DNA of 9,031 nt from Candidatus Pelagibacter sp. (GCA_016777545.1 JADHRH010000031.1:1-9031), one strand, 5' to 3'. Counted from the first letter of the stretch, positions 1-7,179 are shown. The notes: a model not told the origin generated them from the sequence alone. A program made the numbers and translations.

Positions 1-2
1 TA

Positions 3-236
3 GGGCTTGAATACTTTGATAAAGAGAAGGGTGAATTTGTCATGATTGAAGCTAATAAATTAGATATTGGTGAAAACCAAGTAACCGCAAGGTTTGCAGA
101 TTATGAATTAGGGTTTCAAATGATTGTGTTTGATGGAGATACAAAACCTAGCATGACCATGTCAAAGTACGACTTTAAAAATAATAGGTTCTTAGAGCAT
201 TATCAGTGTGATTTTAAAAGTGCAAATATTGAATAA
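3..236 (+). CDS. Unrecognised protein, C-terminal part (5' end outside window)
   Basis: The reading frame is open from the left edge, and the codons before the first ATG (position 42) read as plausible protein (GLEYFDKEKGEFV, then MIEANKLDIG). The gene therefore most likely starts outside the window, and the ATG at 42 is internal; no ribosome binding site precedes it. The 77 visible residues have alternating hydrophobic and polar stretches typical of beta strands, no membrane helix, and one cysteine near the end (YQCDF). I do not recognise the family. Its TAA lies 5 bp before the next gene, so it is probably co-transcribed with the two small genes that follow. Confidence is good that this is coding and low for any function. 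Confidence 0.6.
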   Translation, partial: GLEYFDKEKGEFVMIEANKLDIGENQVTARFADYELGFQMIVFDGDTKPSMTMSKYDFKNNRFLEHYQCDFKSANIE

Positions 237-241
237 AATTT

Positions 242-451
242 ATGATAGATCAGTTCTTTCTATGGTGTGTATCAGTCCTTGAAGTTATAGGGGAGGTTAC
301 AGGTATGGGTTATGAACTTGCTAACATTGTTATCTTTGTAATTTTACAACCTGTACTTATAATTTTATTTTTTATTCTGTGGAGAAATCAAATAAATAAA
401 AACAATAGATTTAAAAAGTTTTATAATCAAAATAATGAAAGATTTAGATAA
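242..451 (+). CDS. Small two-helix membrane protein, unknown function
   Basis: This 69-residue protein is strongly hydrophobic in its first two thirds. A first helix covers about residues 4-19, followed by a short turn (TGMGYELAN, residues 20-28). A second helix covers about 29-47 and contains a central proline (Q36-P37). The tail is basic and Asn-rich (residues 48-69, RNQINKNNRFKK), which by the positive-inside rule puts the C-terminus in the cytoplasm. The turn and second helix remind me of small conserved bacterial membrane proteins with a TGM-Y-x-x-x-N-I-x-IFV pattern, but I cannot name a family or role. No clear Shine-Dalgarno precedes the ATG. It begins 5 bp after the upstream gene and its 3' end overlaps the next gene by 17 bp, which indicates an operon and possibly coupled translation. 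Confidence 0.65.
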   Translation: MIDQFFLWCVSVLEVIGEVTGMGYELANIVIFVILQPVLIILFFILWRNQINKNNRFKKFYNQNNERFR

Positions 452-890
452 AAAGCTTAAAATTATTGAACAAGAGACAATTGATGAAAAAATTAGAAAA
501 AAAGCTTTAAGAGCAAAAGCTGAAAACAAGGAATTTAAAATTCATTTAGAATTTATTAACATTTGGGAAAAAGAAGTTTTGTCTAACAAACAATTCATAT
601 CAGATCTTGATAAAATTCTTACAAGTTTTAAAAAAATAAGACCTAAAAACAATCGTTACTCATGGAAGTTTTATGCAGGCAATATTGACATTAAAGAAAA
701 GGTCAAAGATGAGGTTGCTTTTTATTTAAATGATCAAAAAATCTCTTTAAATTTAAGTCTTTATGGGAGGCATTCTAAGATTGTGTTGATGGGTGAAAGC
801 TATGAGCTAAAGGATATAGATAAAGCTAAAGATGACTATATACAGTTTGTATTAGATGTTTTTAAAGATGAAGGTGATAATAGTTTTTAA
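435..890 (+). CDS. Hypothetical soluble protein, Lys-rich helical N-terminus
   Basis: This 151-residue protein has no signal peptide or membrane segment. Residues 1-65 are rich in Lys, Glu and Leu/Ile and should form long helices, possibly a coiled coil. Residues 75-125 look like beta strands (YSWKFYAGNIDI, EVAFYL, KISLNLSLYG, KIVLMGESYEL), and the end is acidic and helical (DIDKAKDDYIQFVLDVFKDE). I do not recognise the family. The ATG lies inside the 3' end of the preceding membrane-protein gene (17-bp overlap, different frame) and has no Shine-Dalgarno, which fits translational coupling. The membrane protein and this one may work together, but that rests only on position. A small hairpin 20 bp downstream may end the transcript. 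Confidence 0.65.
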   Translation: MKDLDKKLKIIEQETIDEKIRKKALRAKAENKEFKIHLEFINIWEKEVLSNKQFISDLDKILTSFKKIRPKNNRYSWKFYAGNIDIKEKVKDEVAFYLNDQKISLNLSLYGRHSKIVLMGESYELKDIDKAKDDYIQFVLDVFKDEGDNSF

Positions 891-910
891 TTATGATGTA
901 TTTAAAAAGT

Positions 911-926
911 AAGCTATTTTTAGCTT
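911..926 (+). terminator. Possible weak terminator hairpin
   Basis: AAGCTA and TAGCTT form a perfect 6-bp stem around a TTTT loop, starting 20 bp after the stop codon at 890. The sequence after it is T-rich but broken (CAATTATCTTTGTTTTAA), so this is at best a weak intrinsic terminator for the upstream three-gene set. In DNA this AT-rich, short stems also arise by chance. Confidence 0.35.
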
Positions 927-968
927 CAATTATCTTTGTTTTAATTTAAGTGTTTATGAGGATTATAA

Positions 969-984
969 ATTGATTTAAATCAAT
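969..984. promoter_or_regulatory. FNR/FixK-like palindrome upstream of dctP
   Basis: ATTGATTTAAATCAAT is a perfect 16-bp palindrome. Its core TTGAT-TTAA-ATCAA matches the TTGAT-N4-ATCAA consensus of FNR/FixK-type regulators of the Crp/Fnr family in all ten specified bases. It lies in the intergenic region before dctP, centred about 50 bp upstream of the candidate -35 box, or roughly -86 from the expected transcription start. That distance suits an upstream (class I) activator site. The match is seen directly; the identity of the binding protein is inferred. The AT-rich background makes a chance match possible but not common. Confidence 0.5.
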
Positions 985-1025
985 AAGTTCTACTTCAGAT
1001 TGTATTTTAAGTTAACGCAAACATT

Positions 1026-1056
1026 TTGACTATGGACTTCGAAGTTCAATTATAAT
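1026..1056 (+). promoter_or_regulatory. Candidate sigma-70 promoter of the TRAP operon
   Basis: TTGACT (1026-1031) matches five of six -35 bases, and TATAAT (1051-1056) is a perfect -10 box. The spacer is 19 bp, longer than the ideal 17, which often goes with dependence on an activator. Transcription would start near 1063, giving a leader of about 40 nt before dctP. The spacer contains a palindrome and a second dyad overlaps the -10 box, so binding at either could block the promoter. Confidence 0.6.
1033..1048. promoter_or_regulatory. Palindrome in the promoter spacer, candidate operator
   Basis: TGGACTTCGAAGTTCA is a 16-bp inverted repeat with one mismatched pair (G1035 against T1046), centred on TTCGAA between the -35 and -10 boxes. 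A repressor dimer here would exclude RNA polymerase. The half-site AAGTTC also occurs upstream at 985-990, with ACTTC at 992-996, in swapped order. No regulator gene in the window indicates which protein would bind. Confidence 0.45.
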
Positions 1057-1079
1057 TAACTTATAAAAGTTAATTAACT
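1053..1079. repeat. Overlapping dyads at the dctP transcription start
   Basis: TAATTAACTT (1053-1062) and AAGTTAATTA (1067-1076) form a perfect 10-bp inverted repeat around ATAA. Inside and beyond it, AGTTAATTAACT (1068-1079) is a perfect 12-bp palindrome. The result is three AGTTAA/TTAACT half-sites in alternating orientation over the -10 box and start site. They could be operator half-sites or, in RNA, a weak AU hairpin at the 5' end of the mRNA. Low-complexity AT sequence makes chance a real alternative. Confidence 0.35.
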
Positions 1080-1091
1080 AATACTAAAAAT

Positions 1092-1100
1092 AGAGGAGAG
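1092..1100 (+). promoter_or_regulatory. Strong ribosome binding site of dctP
   Basis: AGAGGAGAG lies 4 nt before the ATG at 1105; its GGAG core (1095-1098) has 6 nt between it and the start codon. It fixes the start choice for dctP. By contrast dctQ, dctM and the MFS gene have no recognisable Shine-Dalgarno, so translation as well as transcription should favour DctP. Confidence 0.75.
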
Positions 1101-1104
1101 AAAC

Positions 1105-2235
1105 ATGATTAAAGAAAAAAAATCATTGAAGGGTAAAGCACCTTCAAGACGTAAGTTCTTTAAGACTGCTGCTGCAACTGGTGTTGCTGCTGTAGCTGCA
1201 ACATCTTTATCTGCTCCAGCTGTTGCCAAAGAAAGAATTGAAGCTTCTATGGTGGCGACTTGGCCAAGAGATTTTCCTGGTCTAGGAACTGGTGCGCAAA
1301 GGCTTGTACAAAGACTTAGCGATATGAGTGATGGAAGAATACAAGTTACTTATTATGCTGCTAACGAAAGAGTTAAAGCATTTGACTCATTTGATGAAGT
1401 TGCTTCTGGTAACTCACAAATGTATCATGGTGCTGACTACTACTGGGTTAAAAAACACCCTGCATTTGGATACTTTACAGCTGTACCATTCGGTTTCACA
1501 TATGCTGAAATGAATGCTTGGCTTAAGTTTGCTGGTGGACAAGAACTTTGGGATGAGTTAACTGATGATTTTGGTACTCAAAGTTTTGCGGCTGGTAACA
1601 CAGGTGTACAAATGGGTGGTTGGTTTAATAAGAAAATTAGATCAGCTAATGACTTAAAAGGTTTAAAAATGCGTATGCCGGGATTAGGTGGACAAGTACT
1701 TGGAAAGCTTGGTGGTTCTCCAATTTCATTACCTGGTGGACAAATTTATGAAAACCTTGTGTCAGGTGCAATTGATGCAACTGAATGGGTAGGTCCTTGG
1801 AATGATGAAGCTATGAAGTTTCATGAAGCTGCCAAGTACTACTACTATCCAGGTATGCATGAACCTGGATCAACATTAGCATGTGGTGTTAATAAATCTT
1901 GGTTTACAAGCCTTACAAAATCAGACCAATTGATAATCAAAACTGCTTGTGATTGGGCAGATACGACTACAATGGCTGAATACAATGCTAAGAATGGTGC
2001 CGCATTAAATCGTCTAGTAAACGAAAATGGTGTTAAACTTGAGAAGTTTAGCGACAAAGTTTACGACGCATTTGCTAAAGGTGCTGCTGAAGTATACGAC
2101 GAAGTACAGCAACATAGTGCTCTTGCTAAAAAAGTACATGGTGCATTTATTAAAGGTCGTAAAGAAATTGGTGCTTGGACAAACTTGTCTGACTCACCTT
2201 ATATTTCTCAAAGAAACAGAGCATTAGGATTGTAA
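1105..2235 (+). CDS. dctP: TRAP transporter periplasmic solute-binding protein, DctP/TakP type
   Basis: This 376-residue protein captures a small organic acid in the periplasm and delivers it to the DctQM membrane complex. The N-terminus is a Tat-type signal: S14-R15-R16-K17-F18-F19-K20, a mild Ala-rich hydrophobic stretch (21-37), and a probable cleavage after A39-V40-A41. Conserved TRAP binding-protein features follow: GVQMGGW (167-173), the KMRMPGLGG segment with R190, which would bind the substrate carboxylate, then SLPGGQIYENLVSGAIDATEW (208-228). E227-W228 correspond to a Glu-Trp pair I recall as coordinating the metal ion in TakP of Rhodobacter sphaeroides, a 2-oxo acid (pyruvate-type) binder. 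Length fits the family. The Tat route suggests folding, perhaps with a bound ion, before export. A strong ribosome binding site precedes the gene and a strong hairpin follows it. Confidence is high for the family; the exact substrate (keto acid, lactate or similar) is uncertain. Confidence 0.93.
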   Translation: MIKEKKSLKGKAPSRRKFFKTAAATGVAAVAATSLSAPAVAKERIEASMVATWPRDFPGLGTGAQRLVQRLSDMSDGRIQVTYYAANERVKAFDSFDEVASGNSQMYHGADYYWVKKHPAFGYFTAVPFGFTYAEMNAWLKFAGGQELWDELTDDFGTQSFAAGNTGVQMGGWFNKKIRSANDLKGLKMRMPGLGGQVLGKLGGSPISLPGGQIYENLVSGAIDATEWVGPWNDEAMKFHEAAKYYYYPGMHEPGSTLACGVNKSWFTSLTKSDQLIIKTACDWADTTTMAEYNAKNGAALNRLVNENGVKLEKFSDKVYDAFAKGAAEVYDEVQQHSALAKKVHGAFIKGRKEIGAWTNLSDSPYISQRNRALGL

Positions 2236-2254
2236 TTCATTTCTAATTAATTCT

Positions 2255-2282
2255 AAAAGGGCCCTTCTAAGGGCCCTTTTTT
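2255..2282 (+). terminator. Rho-independent terminator or attenuator between dctP and dctQ
   Basis: AAAAGGGCCC (2255-2264) and GGGCCCTTTT (2271-2280) form a perfect stem with a six-base TTCTAA loop, ending in six T residues (2277-2282). It begins 20 bp after the dctP stop and 59 bp before dctQ. It is the strongest GC-rich hairpin I found in this AT-rich window. No good promoter is evident between it and dctQ, so dctQM are probably expressed by partial read-through. This would give excess binding protein over membrane subunits, as commonly seen for binding-protein transporters. Confidence 0.9.
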
Positions 2283-2313
2283 AAATAAAATTACTAAAAA
2301 AACCTTTAGTTCT

Positions 2314-3297
2314 ATGGTTGATAAAAATAATTTACCGATTTTTTTAAGAGTATTTAGCTATTCAATATTAGCTTTTACTTTTATTTTTTTAGCTAACAAC
2401 GTTTTAACAGTATGGTTTGATTGGCCTGGACTAAAACAATTATTTACCCATCATGGATTATTTGGATTTAAAAAATTGAGCACACCTTTAGATGGTGCTG
2501 TGTTAAATTTATCTTATATTCAGTTATCCTTTTACTTTATTTCATTTATTGCAGTTATTTATTATGTTTTAAAATCAATTAATCAGACATTAGAAACTGA
2601 TGCAAAAATACTTACTAACATTACTGCTTATATTGTTAGATCATCTTTTTGGGCTGTATTAATTGTTGGAATTGCAGATTTTTTAATTTCATTTTTGGTT
2701 GTTGAAAAATTAGCAGAACCAATTTTTAATGAAGCGATAAAAGTTAATTTAGTTATTCCAACCTTTAGAATAACATTTATTCATTTTCCTTTAATACTAA
2801 TTTCATTTGTAATTGGATATTTCACAAGATCGGTAGGATTTGTTTGGTTGGCTCTTCTGGTGGTTGGCAGTGAATTTTTAATTGTATTATCTAGATTTAT
2901 ATTTGAGTATGAACAAGCCTTTCAAGGAGATTTAGTTCGTTTTTGGTATGCTGCTTTATATCTTTTTGCAAGTGCATATGCTTTGATACATGAAGGACAC
3001 GTAAGAGTTGACGTTTTATACACTGGATTTAGTGAGCGAAAAAAAGCATGGACAAATACAATTGGATCACTTTTATTTGGTATTCCACTTTGTCTCATAA
3101 TTATATTTTTAGGTATGGGTGGTAAAGCAAGTATAATTAATGGCCCAGTTATTTCCTTTGAAATTACTCAACAAGGTTCAAACGGTTTATATTTACTTTA
3201 TTTAATGGCAGTGTATTTAGCTGTATTTGCTGTCACTATGTTAATTCAATTTACAAGCTACTTTATGGACAGTAGCCACAAACTTTTAAAAGATTAA
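2314..3297 (+). CDS. dctQ: TRAP transporter small membrane subunit DctQ, N-terminally extended
   Basis: This is the small integral membrane subunit, partner of the DctM subunit encoded 3 bp downstream. It has 327 residues, against roughly 160-220 for usual DctQ proteins. About eight hydrophobic segments are visible, near residues 14-33, 67-86, 111-130, 153-169, 176-195, 208-226, 249-268 and 292-312. The last four fit the normal four-helix DctQ domain. E228-G-H-V-R-V-D-V (to 234) is the characteristic DctQ motif, on the loop after the second helix of that domain. The first half adds about four helices and a loop with HHGLFGF (46-52) of unknown role. No Shine-Dalgarno precedes the ATG, so the exact start is less certain, but the first helix follows directly. 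Identity is sure from the motif, size class and neighbours. Confidence 0.85.
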   Translation: MVDKNNLPIFLRVFSYSILAFTFIFLANNVLTVWFDWPGLKQLFTHHGLFGFKKLSTPLDGAVLNLSYIQLSFYFISFIAVIYYVLKSINQTLETDAKILTNITAYIVRSSFWAVLIVGIADFLISFLVVEKLAEPIFNEAIKVNLVIPTFRITFIHFPLILISFVIGYFTRSVGFVWLALLVVGSEFLIVLSRFIFEYEQAFQGDLVRFWYAALYLFASAYALIHEGHVRVDVLYTGFSERKKAWTNTIGSLLFGIPLCLIIIFLGMGGKASIINGPVISFEITQQGSNGLYLLYLMAVYLAVFAVTMLIQFTSYFMDSSHKLLKD

Positions 3298-3300
3298 AAA

Positions 3301-5952
3301 ATGGAACATTTATTTTTAACTTTACTTGTAATTATAATGATCTCGGCTCTAGCGTCAGGTTTCCCTGTTGCGTTCGCACTTCCAGGCTCTGCAATAACTT
3401 CAATTGGTCTTGCAGCTTTAACGGGTTATTTATTTGAGGGAGATGCTAGTGCATATTTTGCTGTAGATGGACCAAAGGAATGGCTTACAGCAGGTATTAC
3501 TAATTTTAGGAGTAATTATTGGGACGTAGAAACTGATACGTTAATTGCAATTCCGTTATTCATTTTTATGGGAATTATGTTGCAAAAATCTAAAATTGCA
3601 GAAGACCTTTTGGTTACCATGGGACAATTATTTGGCCCTATTCCAGGTGGATTAGGTATTTCGGTAGTCTTTGTTGGAGCATTGCTGGCGGCGACTACAG
3701 GTATAGTTGGAGCAACTGTAATAGCTATGGGGTTAATCTCTCTCCCAACTATGTTGAATAATAAATATGATAAAAGTCTTGCTAGTGGAATTGTTTGCTC
3801 CTCTGGAACGCTAGGTCAAATAATACCGCCATCAATTGTTTTAATAATTATAGCAGACCAATTAGCAAGTGCTGCTGATGTTGCCAATACAATGAGACAG
3901 ACAGACTATAAAATAGTTACAGGTGAATTTAATATGCCTGGCGAACTTAGAGTTGGTTCTACTAGTGCTGGAGATATGTTTCTTGGGGCGTTGTTGCCTG
4001 GGTTAGTATTAGTTGGATTATACATTTTATATGTTTTAGTATATGCGAGATTGAATCCTAAGGCAGCTCCACCAGTGCCATTTAAGGGTAAGTTTAATTC
4101 TAAATTTTGGACTAGGGTTGTTATGGTTATAATTCCTCCACTTGCATTAATTTTTGCAGTGCTTGGATCCATATTAATGGGAATAGCCACAGTAAATCAA
4201 GCTGGATCAATTGGAGCAATAGGTGCAACTATGATGGCAGGTTATCGTCTTCATAAAGGTAAAAAAGATGCTTACTACCCAATTATAGTAGCCATTGTAG
4301 CAATCATACCAATTTATTTTCTCTCAAAAAATTATAACTTAAATATTAAAGCTATAGAAACTAGAGATTTCACTGCAATATTAGTTACCGCATTTTTTAC
4401 TATTATATTTTTAATTGGAATTTCTTGGAGTTTTTGGAGAACATATAAAATTAACAATGTTTTAAAAGAAGTTGTTACAGAAACCTGTGTAACTACTTCA
4501 ATGGTTTTTATAATTCTTCTTGGAGCAGCAATGTTGACTTCAGGTTTTAGGGCTTTTGGGGGTGAAGAATTAGTTAGGGATTTTCTACAAGATTTACCTG
4601 GAGGATTTTGGACTCAATTTATTGTTGTCATGGTAGTAATCTTTATATTAGGCTTCTTTCTTGATTTTATAGAAATTGCAGTAGTAGTTGTTCCTATAAT
4701 TGCACCAATATTATTAGCAGAACCTGGGGCTAATGTTAGTGCAATCTGGTTAGGTGTGATGATTGGAGTTAATCTACAAACTTCTTTTTTAACTCCACCG
4801 TTTGGTTTTGCTTTATTTTATCTAAGAGGTGTTGCGTCAAAATTAGTTTCAACCTTAAACATCTGGAAAGGTGTTGTGCCTTTTATAGCTCTACAGCTAA
4901 TAGGACTTGGAATTGTTGGTTTTTATCCAACCCTAGTAAATTATCTGCCAGCGAGAATATATTTAACATCTAAAGTAGCTCCGCCACCAATAAATCCAAA
5001 ACTTCAACATTGCTTACAAGAATATAAATTTGATATTTACAAAAATGATGAACAAAAGATTGTGGCTGCTATTAATAGTTTTCAAGAATTAACGCCTTCA
5101 AACCTTCCTAATGATAAGCTAGATATTTTTGAGGAGCATTTTGATAATGCTTTAGGAACTTTCACTTTAGTAACTAAACTGCAAAAAACTGAAGAAGAGT
5201 ACAATTTGTTTGCTGAGGACTATAAAGATCTGCACTTTGAAGTTAGAAAAAAAGAGAAAAAGATTAGAAAATTGAATAAGCAAATTGAAAAGTTAGAGTC
5301 TGAAATTAGAAACTTAAATTCGGAAGAGGCTTCAGATAAAAATAAGATAGAACTTAAAATAGAGAATTATAAATTAGAAATTGATGAACTGGCGAAAACT
5401 GTGCCTGAAATTTGGAAATCTAAAAATGAAGAATTTAAGATTATTCAGAAAGCAAAAAATACAAGAACTAAAAGGTATAGAAAAAATGTTGACAAAGCCT
5501 ATGATAACTTAGATCAAATAGTTATGTTTATCCAAGATTATGAAAAACTAGATGGACTTTCACCTCAAATTAATGATTTAAAATATTCAATAAATAATAA
5601 AGATTATAAAAGTTCAATTTCAATTATTGATGATCTTTTTGAAAAATTGGGAAAAATTTCAGGTACAGAAGAGTTTGCAAATAAATTAGATGACTTAATA
5701 TCAATTATAGATAGTGATGATGTTAATGAAGAGGAATTATTGATAGCAAGCTCAGATGCATTCAGTTTATTTAATATGGAAAATTTGTGGAGAAAAGATG
5801 CTAATAAAAATTTATTACCTGAGTTAATGAAATATAATTCAGAAATTAAAAATAATATTGGTTTAAGACGTCAATCTAAATTAACAAAAGAACAAGCAAA
5901 ATTTGTTGCAAGATGTAACTCTGTTCATCGAGACGTATCGTTAAATTTTTAA
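3301..5952 (+). CDS. dctM: TRAP transporter large membrane subunit DctM with long C-terminal coiled-coil tail
   Basis: The first 558 or so residues are the DctM transport subunit, which moves substrate across the inner membrane with an ion gradient. Diagnostic segments are ASGFPVAFALPG (18-29), DTLIAIPLFIFMG (79-91), AATTGIVGATVIAMG (130-144), SSGTLGQIIPPSIVLIIIAD (167-186) and FLTPPFGFALFYLRG (496-510). A hydrophilic insert at about 187-224 and additional hydrophobic segments at 326-376 make this core larger than the usual 425-450 residues. After APPPINPKLQ (560-569) the protein is wholly soluble to residue 883. Residues 625-700 are dense in Lys/Glu with Leu/Ile spacing (KKIRKLNKQIEKLESEI) and should form a coiled coil; 730-800 are also helical. 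Permease and tail lie in one continuous frame with no sign of a frameshift. It begins 3 bp after dctQ and ends 3 bp before the MFS gene. The tail's role is unknown. Confidence 0.9.
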   Translation: MEHLFLTLLVIIMISALASGFPVAFALPGSAITSIGLAALTGYLFEGDASAYFAVDGPKEWLTAGITNFRSNYWDVETDTLIAIPLFIFMGIMLQKSKIAEDLLVTMGQLFGPIPGGLGISVVFVGALLAATTGIVGATVIAMGLISLPTMLNNKYDKSLASGIVCSSGTLGQIIPPSIVLIIIADQLASAADVANTMRQTDYKIVTGEFNMPGELRVGSTSAGDMFLGALLPGLVLVGLYILYVLVYARLNPKAAPPVPFKGKFNSKFWTRVVMVIIPPLALIFAVLGSILMGIATVNQAGSIGAIGATMMAGYRLHKGKKDAYYPIIVAIVAIIPIYFLSKNYNLNIKAIETRDFTAILVTAFFTIIFLIGISWSFWRTYKINNVLKEVVTETCVTTSMVFIILLGAAMLTSGFRAFGGEELVRDFLQDLPGGFWTQFIVVMVVIFILGFFLDFIEIAVVVVPIIAPILLAEPGANVSAIWLGVMIGVNLQTSFLTPPFGFALFYLRGVASKLVSTLNIWKGVVPFIALQLIGLGIVGFYPTLVNYLPARIYLTSKVAPPPINPKLQHCLQEYKFDIYKNDEQKIVAAINSFQELTPSNLPNDKLDIFEEHFDNALGTFTLVTKLQKTEEEYNLFAEDYKDLHFEVRKKEKKIRKLNKQIEKLESEIRNLNSEEASDKNKIELKIENYKLEIDELAKTVPEIWKSKNEEFKIIQKAKNTRTKRYRKNVDKAYDNLDQIVMFIQDYEKLDGLSPQINDLKYSINNKDYKSSISIIDDLFEKLGKISGTEEFANKLDDLISIIDSDDVNEEELLIASSDAFSLFNMENLWRKDANKNLLPELMKYNSEIKNNIGLRRQSKLTKEQAKFVARCNSVHRDVSLNF

Positions 5953-5955
5953 TTA

Positions 5956-7179
5956 ATGGAAAATTATATTTTACCTAAAAGACAGGCTATTACTGTTTTT
6001 TTTGTATTTGCTTTTGGATATTTTTTATCTTGTTTGTTAAGAGCGATTACTGCCACTCTTTCTCCAGTTTTAACTCTAGAATTTGAGTTAATGGCTGCAG
6101 ACCTTGGACTGCTTGCTGGAGGTTATTTTTTAGGTTTTGCATCTATGCAAATTCCCCTTGGATATTTGTTAGATAAATTTGGGCCAAAAAAAATTGTTTC
6201 ATCATTTCTATTAATAGCATTTATTGGAACATTATCTTTTGCACTTGCTCAGAGCTTTTCAGGATTATTAATTTCTAGAATATTAATTGGAGTTGGCGTA
6301 AGTGCTTGTTTAATGGCGCCATTAACAGGTTATAGAATTTGGTTTGCTGAAAACCAACAACAAAGAGCAAATTCTTGGATGTTAATGATAGCATCATTAG
6401 GATTTCTATCTTCTACATTACCTGTTCAACTTTTGTTACCATCTTTAGGCTGGAGATGGTTATTTGGTGGGATTGCAGGATTAATATTAATTAGCATATG
6501 TTTAATGTTAGCTTTTATCCCACAATGGGATCATCAAAAGGATGAGTCTTTGGAAAATCCAGTGAGGCAAGGTTCATTATCTGATGTGTGGAAAAATAAA
6601 TTCTTTATCAGTGTTATTCCGATGGGTTTATTTAATTACGGTGGGTTAATGGCAATCCAGACTCTTTGGGCAGGACCATGGATGGTTAGAGTTGCTGGTT
6701 ACACTCCACTTGAAAGTGCTACAGGATTATTTTGGATTAATATTACAATGCTTGTTTCATTTTTTTTATGGGGCTATTTTTTACCTAGAATTACAAATCT
6801 TGGATTTAGCGCATTAAAAATATTAAAAATTGGTTTGCCAGTTAGTTTTTTAGTTATGTTAACTATAATAATTTTAGGATCAAAGGCAGGTGCGTTTTAT
6901 ATTACATTATTTATCTTAAGTTCAATTTTCTTATCTGTAACACAACCAGCTGTAGGTTTATCTTTTCAAAGTCATTTGGTGGGTAAAGCGCTAACATCAT
7001 TTAATTTACTAATTTTCCTTGGAACTTTTATAATGCAATGGGTTATGGGTCTTATAATCGATTTAGTTAAAAATTCTGGCTATACTGAAATAATAGGATT
7101 TAAAATTGCTTTTTCATTTTTCTTATTTTTAAGTTTAATTTCTTATATATTTTTTTTAATTATTAATAAAAAATCTTAA
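5956..7179 (+). CDS. Major facilitator superfamily permease, substrate unknown
   Basis: This 407-residue protein has about 12 hydrophobic segments and the normal MFS length. The loop between helices 2 and 3 carries motif A (G69-YLL-D73-KF-G76-P-K78-K). Helix 4 has the R108-ILI-G112-V-G114 pattern of motif B. A hydrophilic central loop (190-213, QWDHQKDESLENPVRQ) divides the two six-helix halves. Conserved-looking polar and aromatic stretches are TGYRIWF (124-130), LGWRWLFGG (164-172) and IQTLWAGPWM (234-243). The gene starts 3 bp after dctM, so it is the last gene of the TRAP operon. It may carry a related metabolite, or export a product, but no motif here decides substrate or direction. No Shine-Dalgarno is visible; translation probably depends on the upstream gene. 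It is not a recognised drug-efflux type. Confidence 0.85.
   Translation: MENYILPKRQAITVFFVFAFGYFLSCLLRAITATLSPVLTLEFELMAADLGLLAGGYFLGFASMQIPLGYLLDKFGPKKIVSSFLLIAFIGTLSFALAQSFSGLLISRILIGVGVSACLMAPLTGYRIWFAENQQQRANSWMLMIASLGFLSSTLPVQLLLPSLGWRWLFGGIAGLILISICLMLAFIPQWDHQKDESLENPVRQGSLSDVWKNKFFISVIPMGLFNYGGLMAIQTLWAGPWMVRVAGYTPLESATGLFWINITMLVSFFLWGYFLPRITNLGFSALKILKIGLPVSFLVMLTIIILGSKAGAFYITLFILSSIFLSVTQPAVGLSFQSHLVGKALTSFNLLIFLGTFIMQWVMGLIIDLVKNSGYTEIIGFKIAFSFFLFLSLISYIFFLIINKKS

Noticed and set aside
1328..1513. Open frame inside dctP on the same strand (also 2027-2227)
   Set aside because: Both lie wholly within the well-supported dctP gene in another frame, lack ribosome sites, and have low-complexity Leu/Thr-rich translations typical of shadow frames.
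1845..2057. Minus-strand open frame inside dctP
   Set aside because: It is antisense to a conserved part of DctP, with no start signal or recognisable protein features.
3906..4190. Minus-strand open frame inside dctM
   Set aside because: It is antisense to the DctM permease core; the open frame is explained by composition of the opposite strand.
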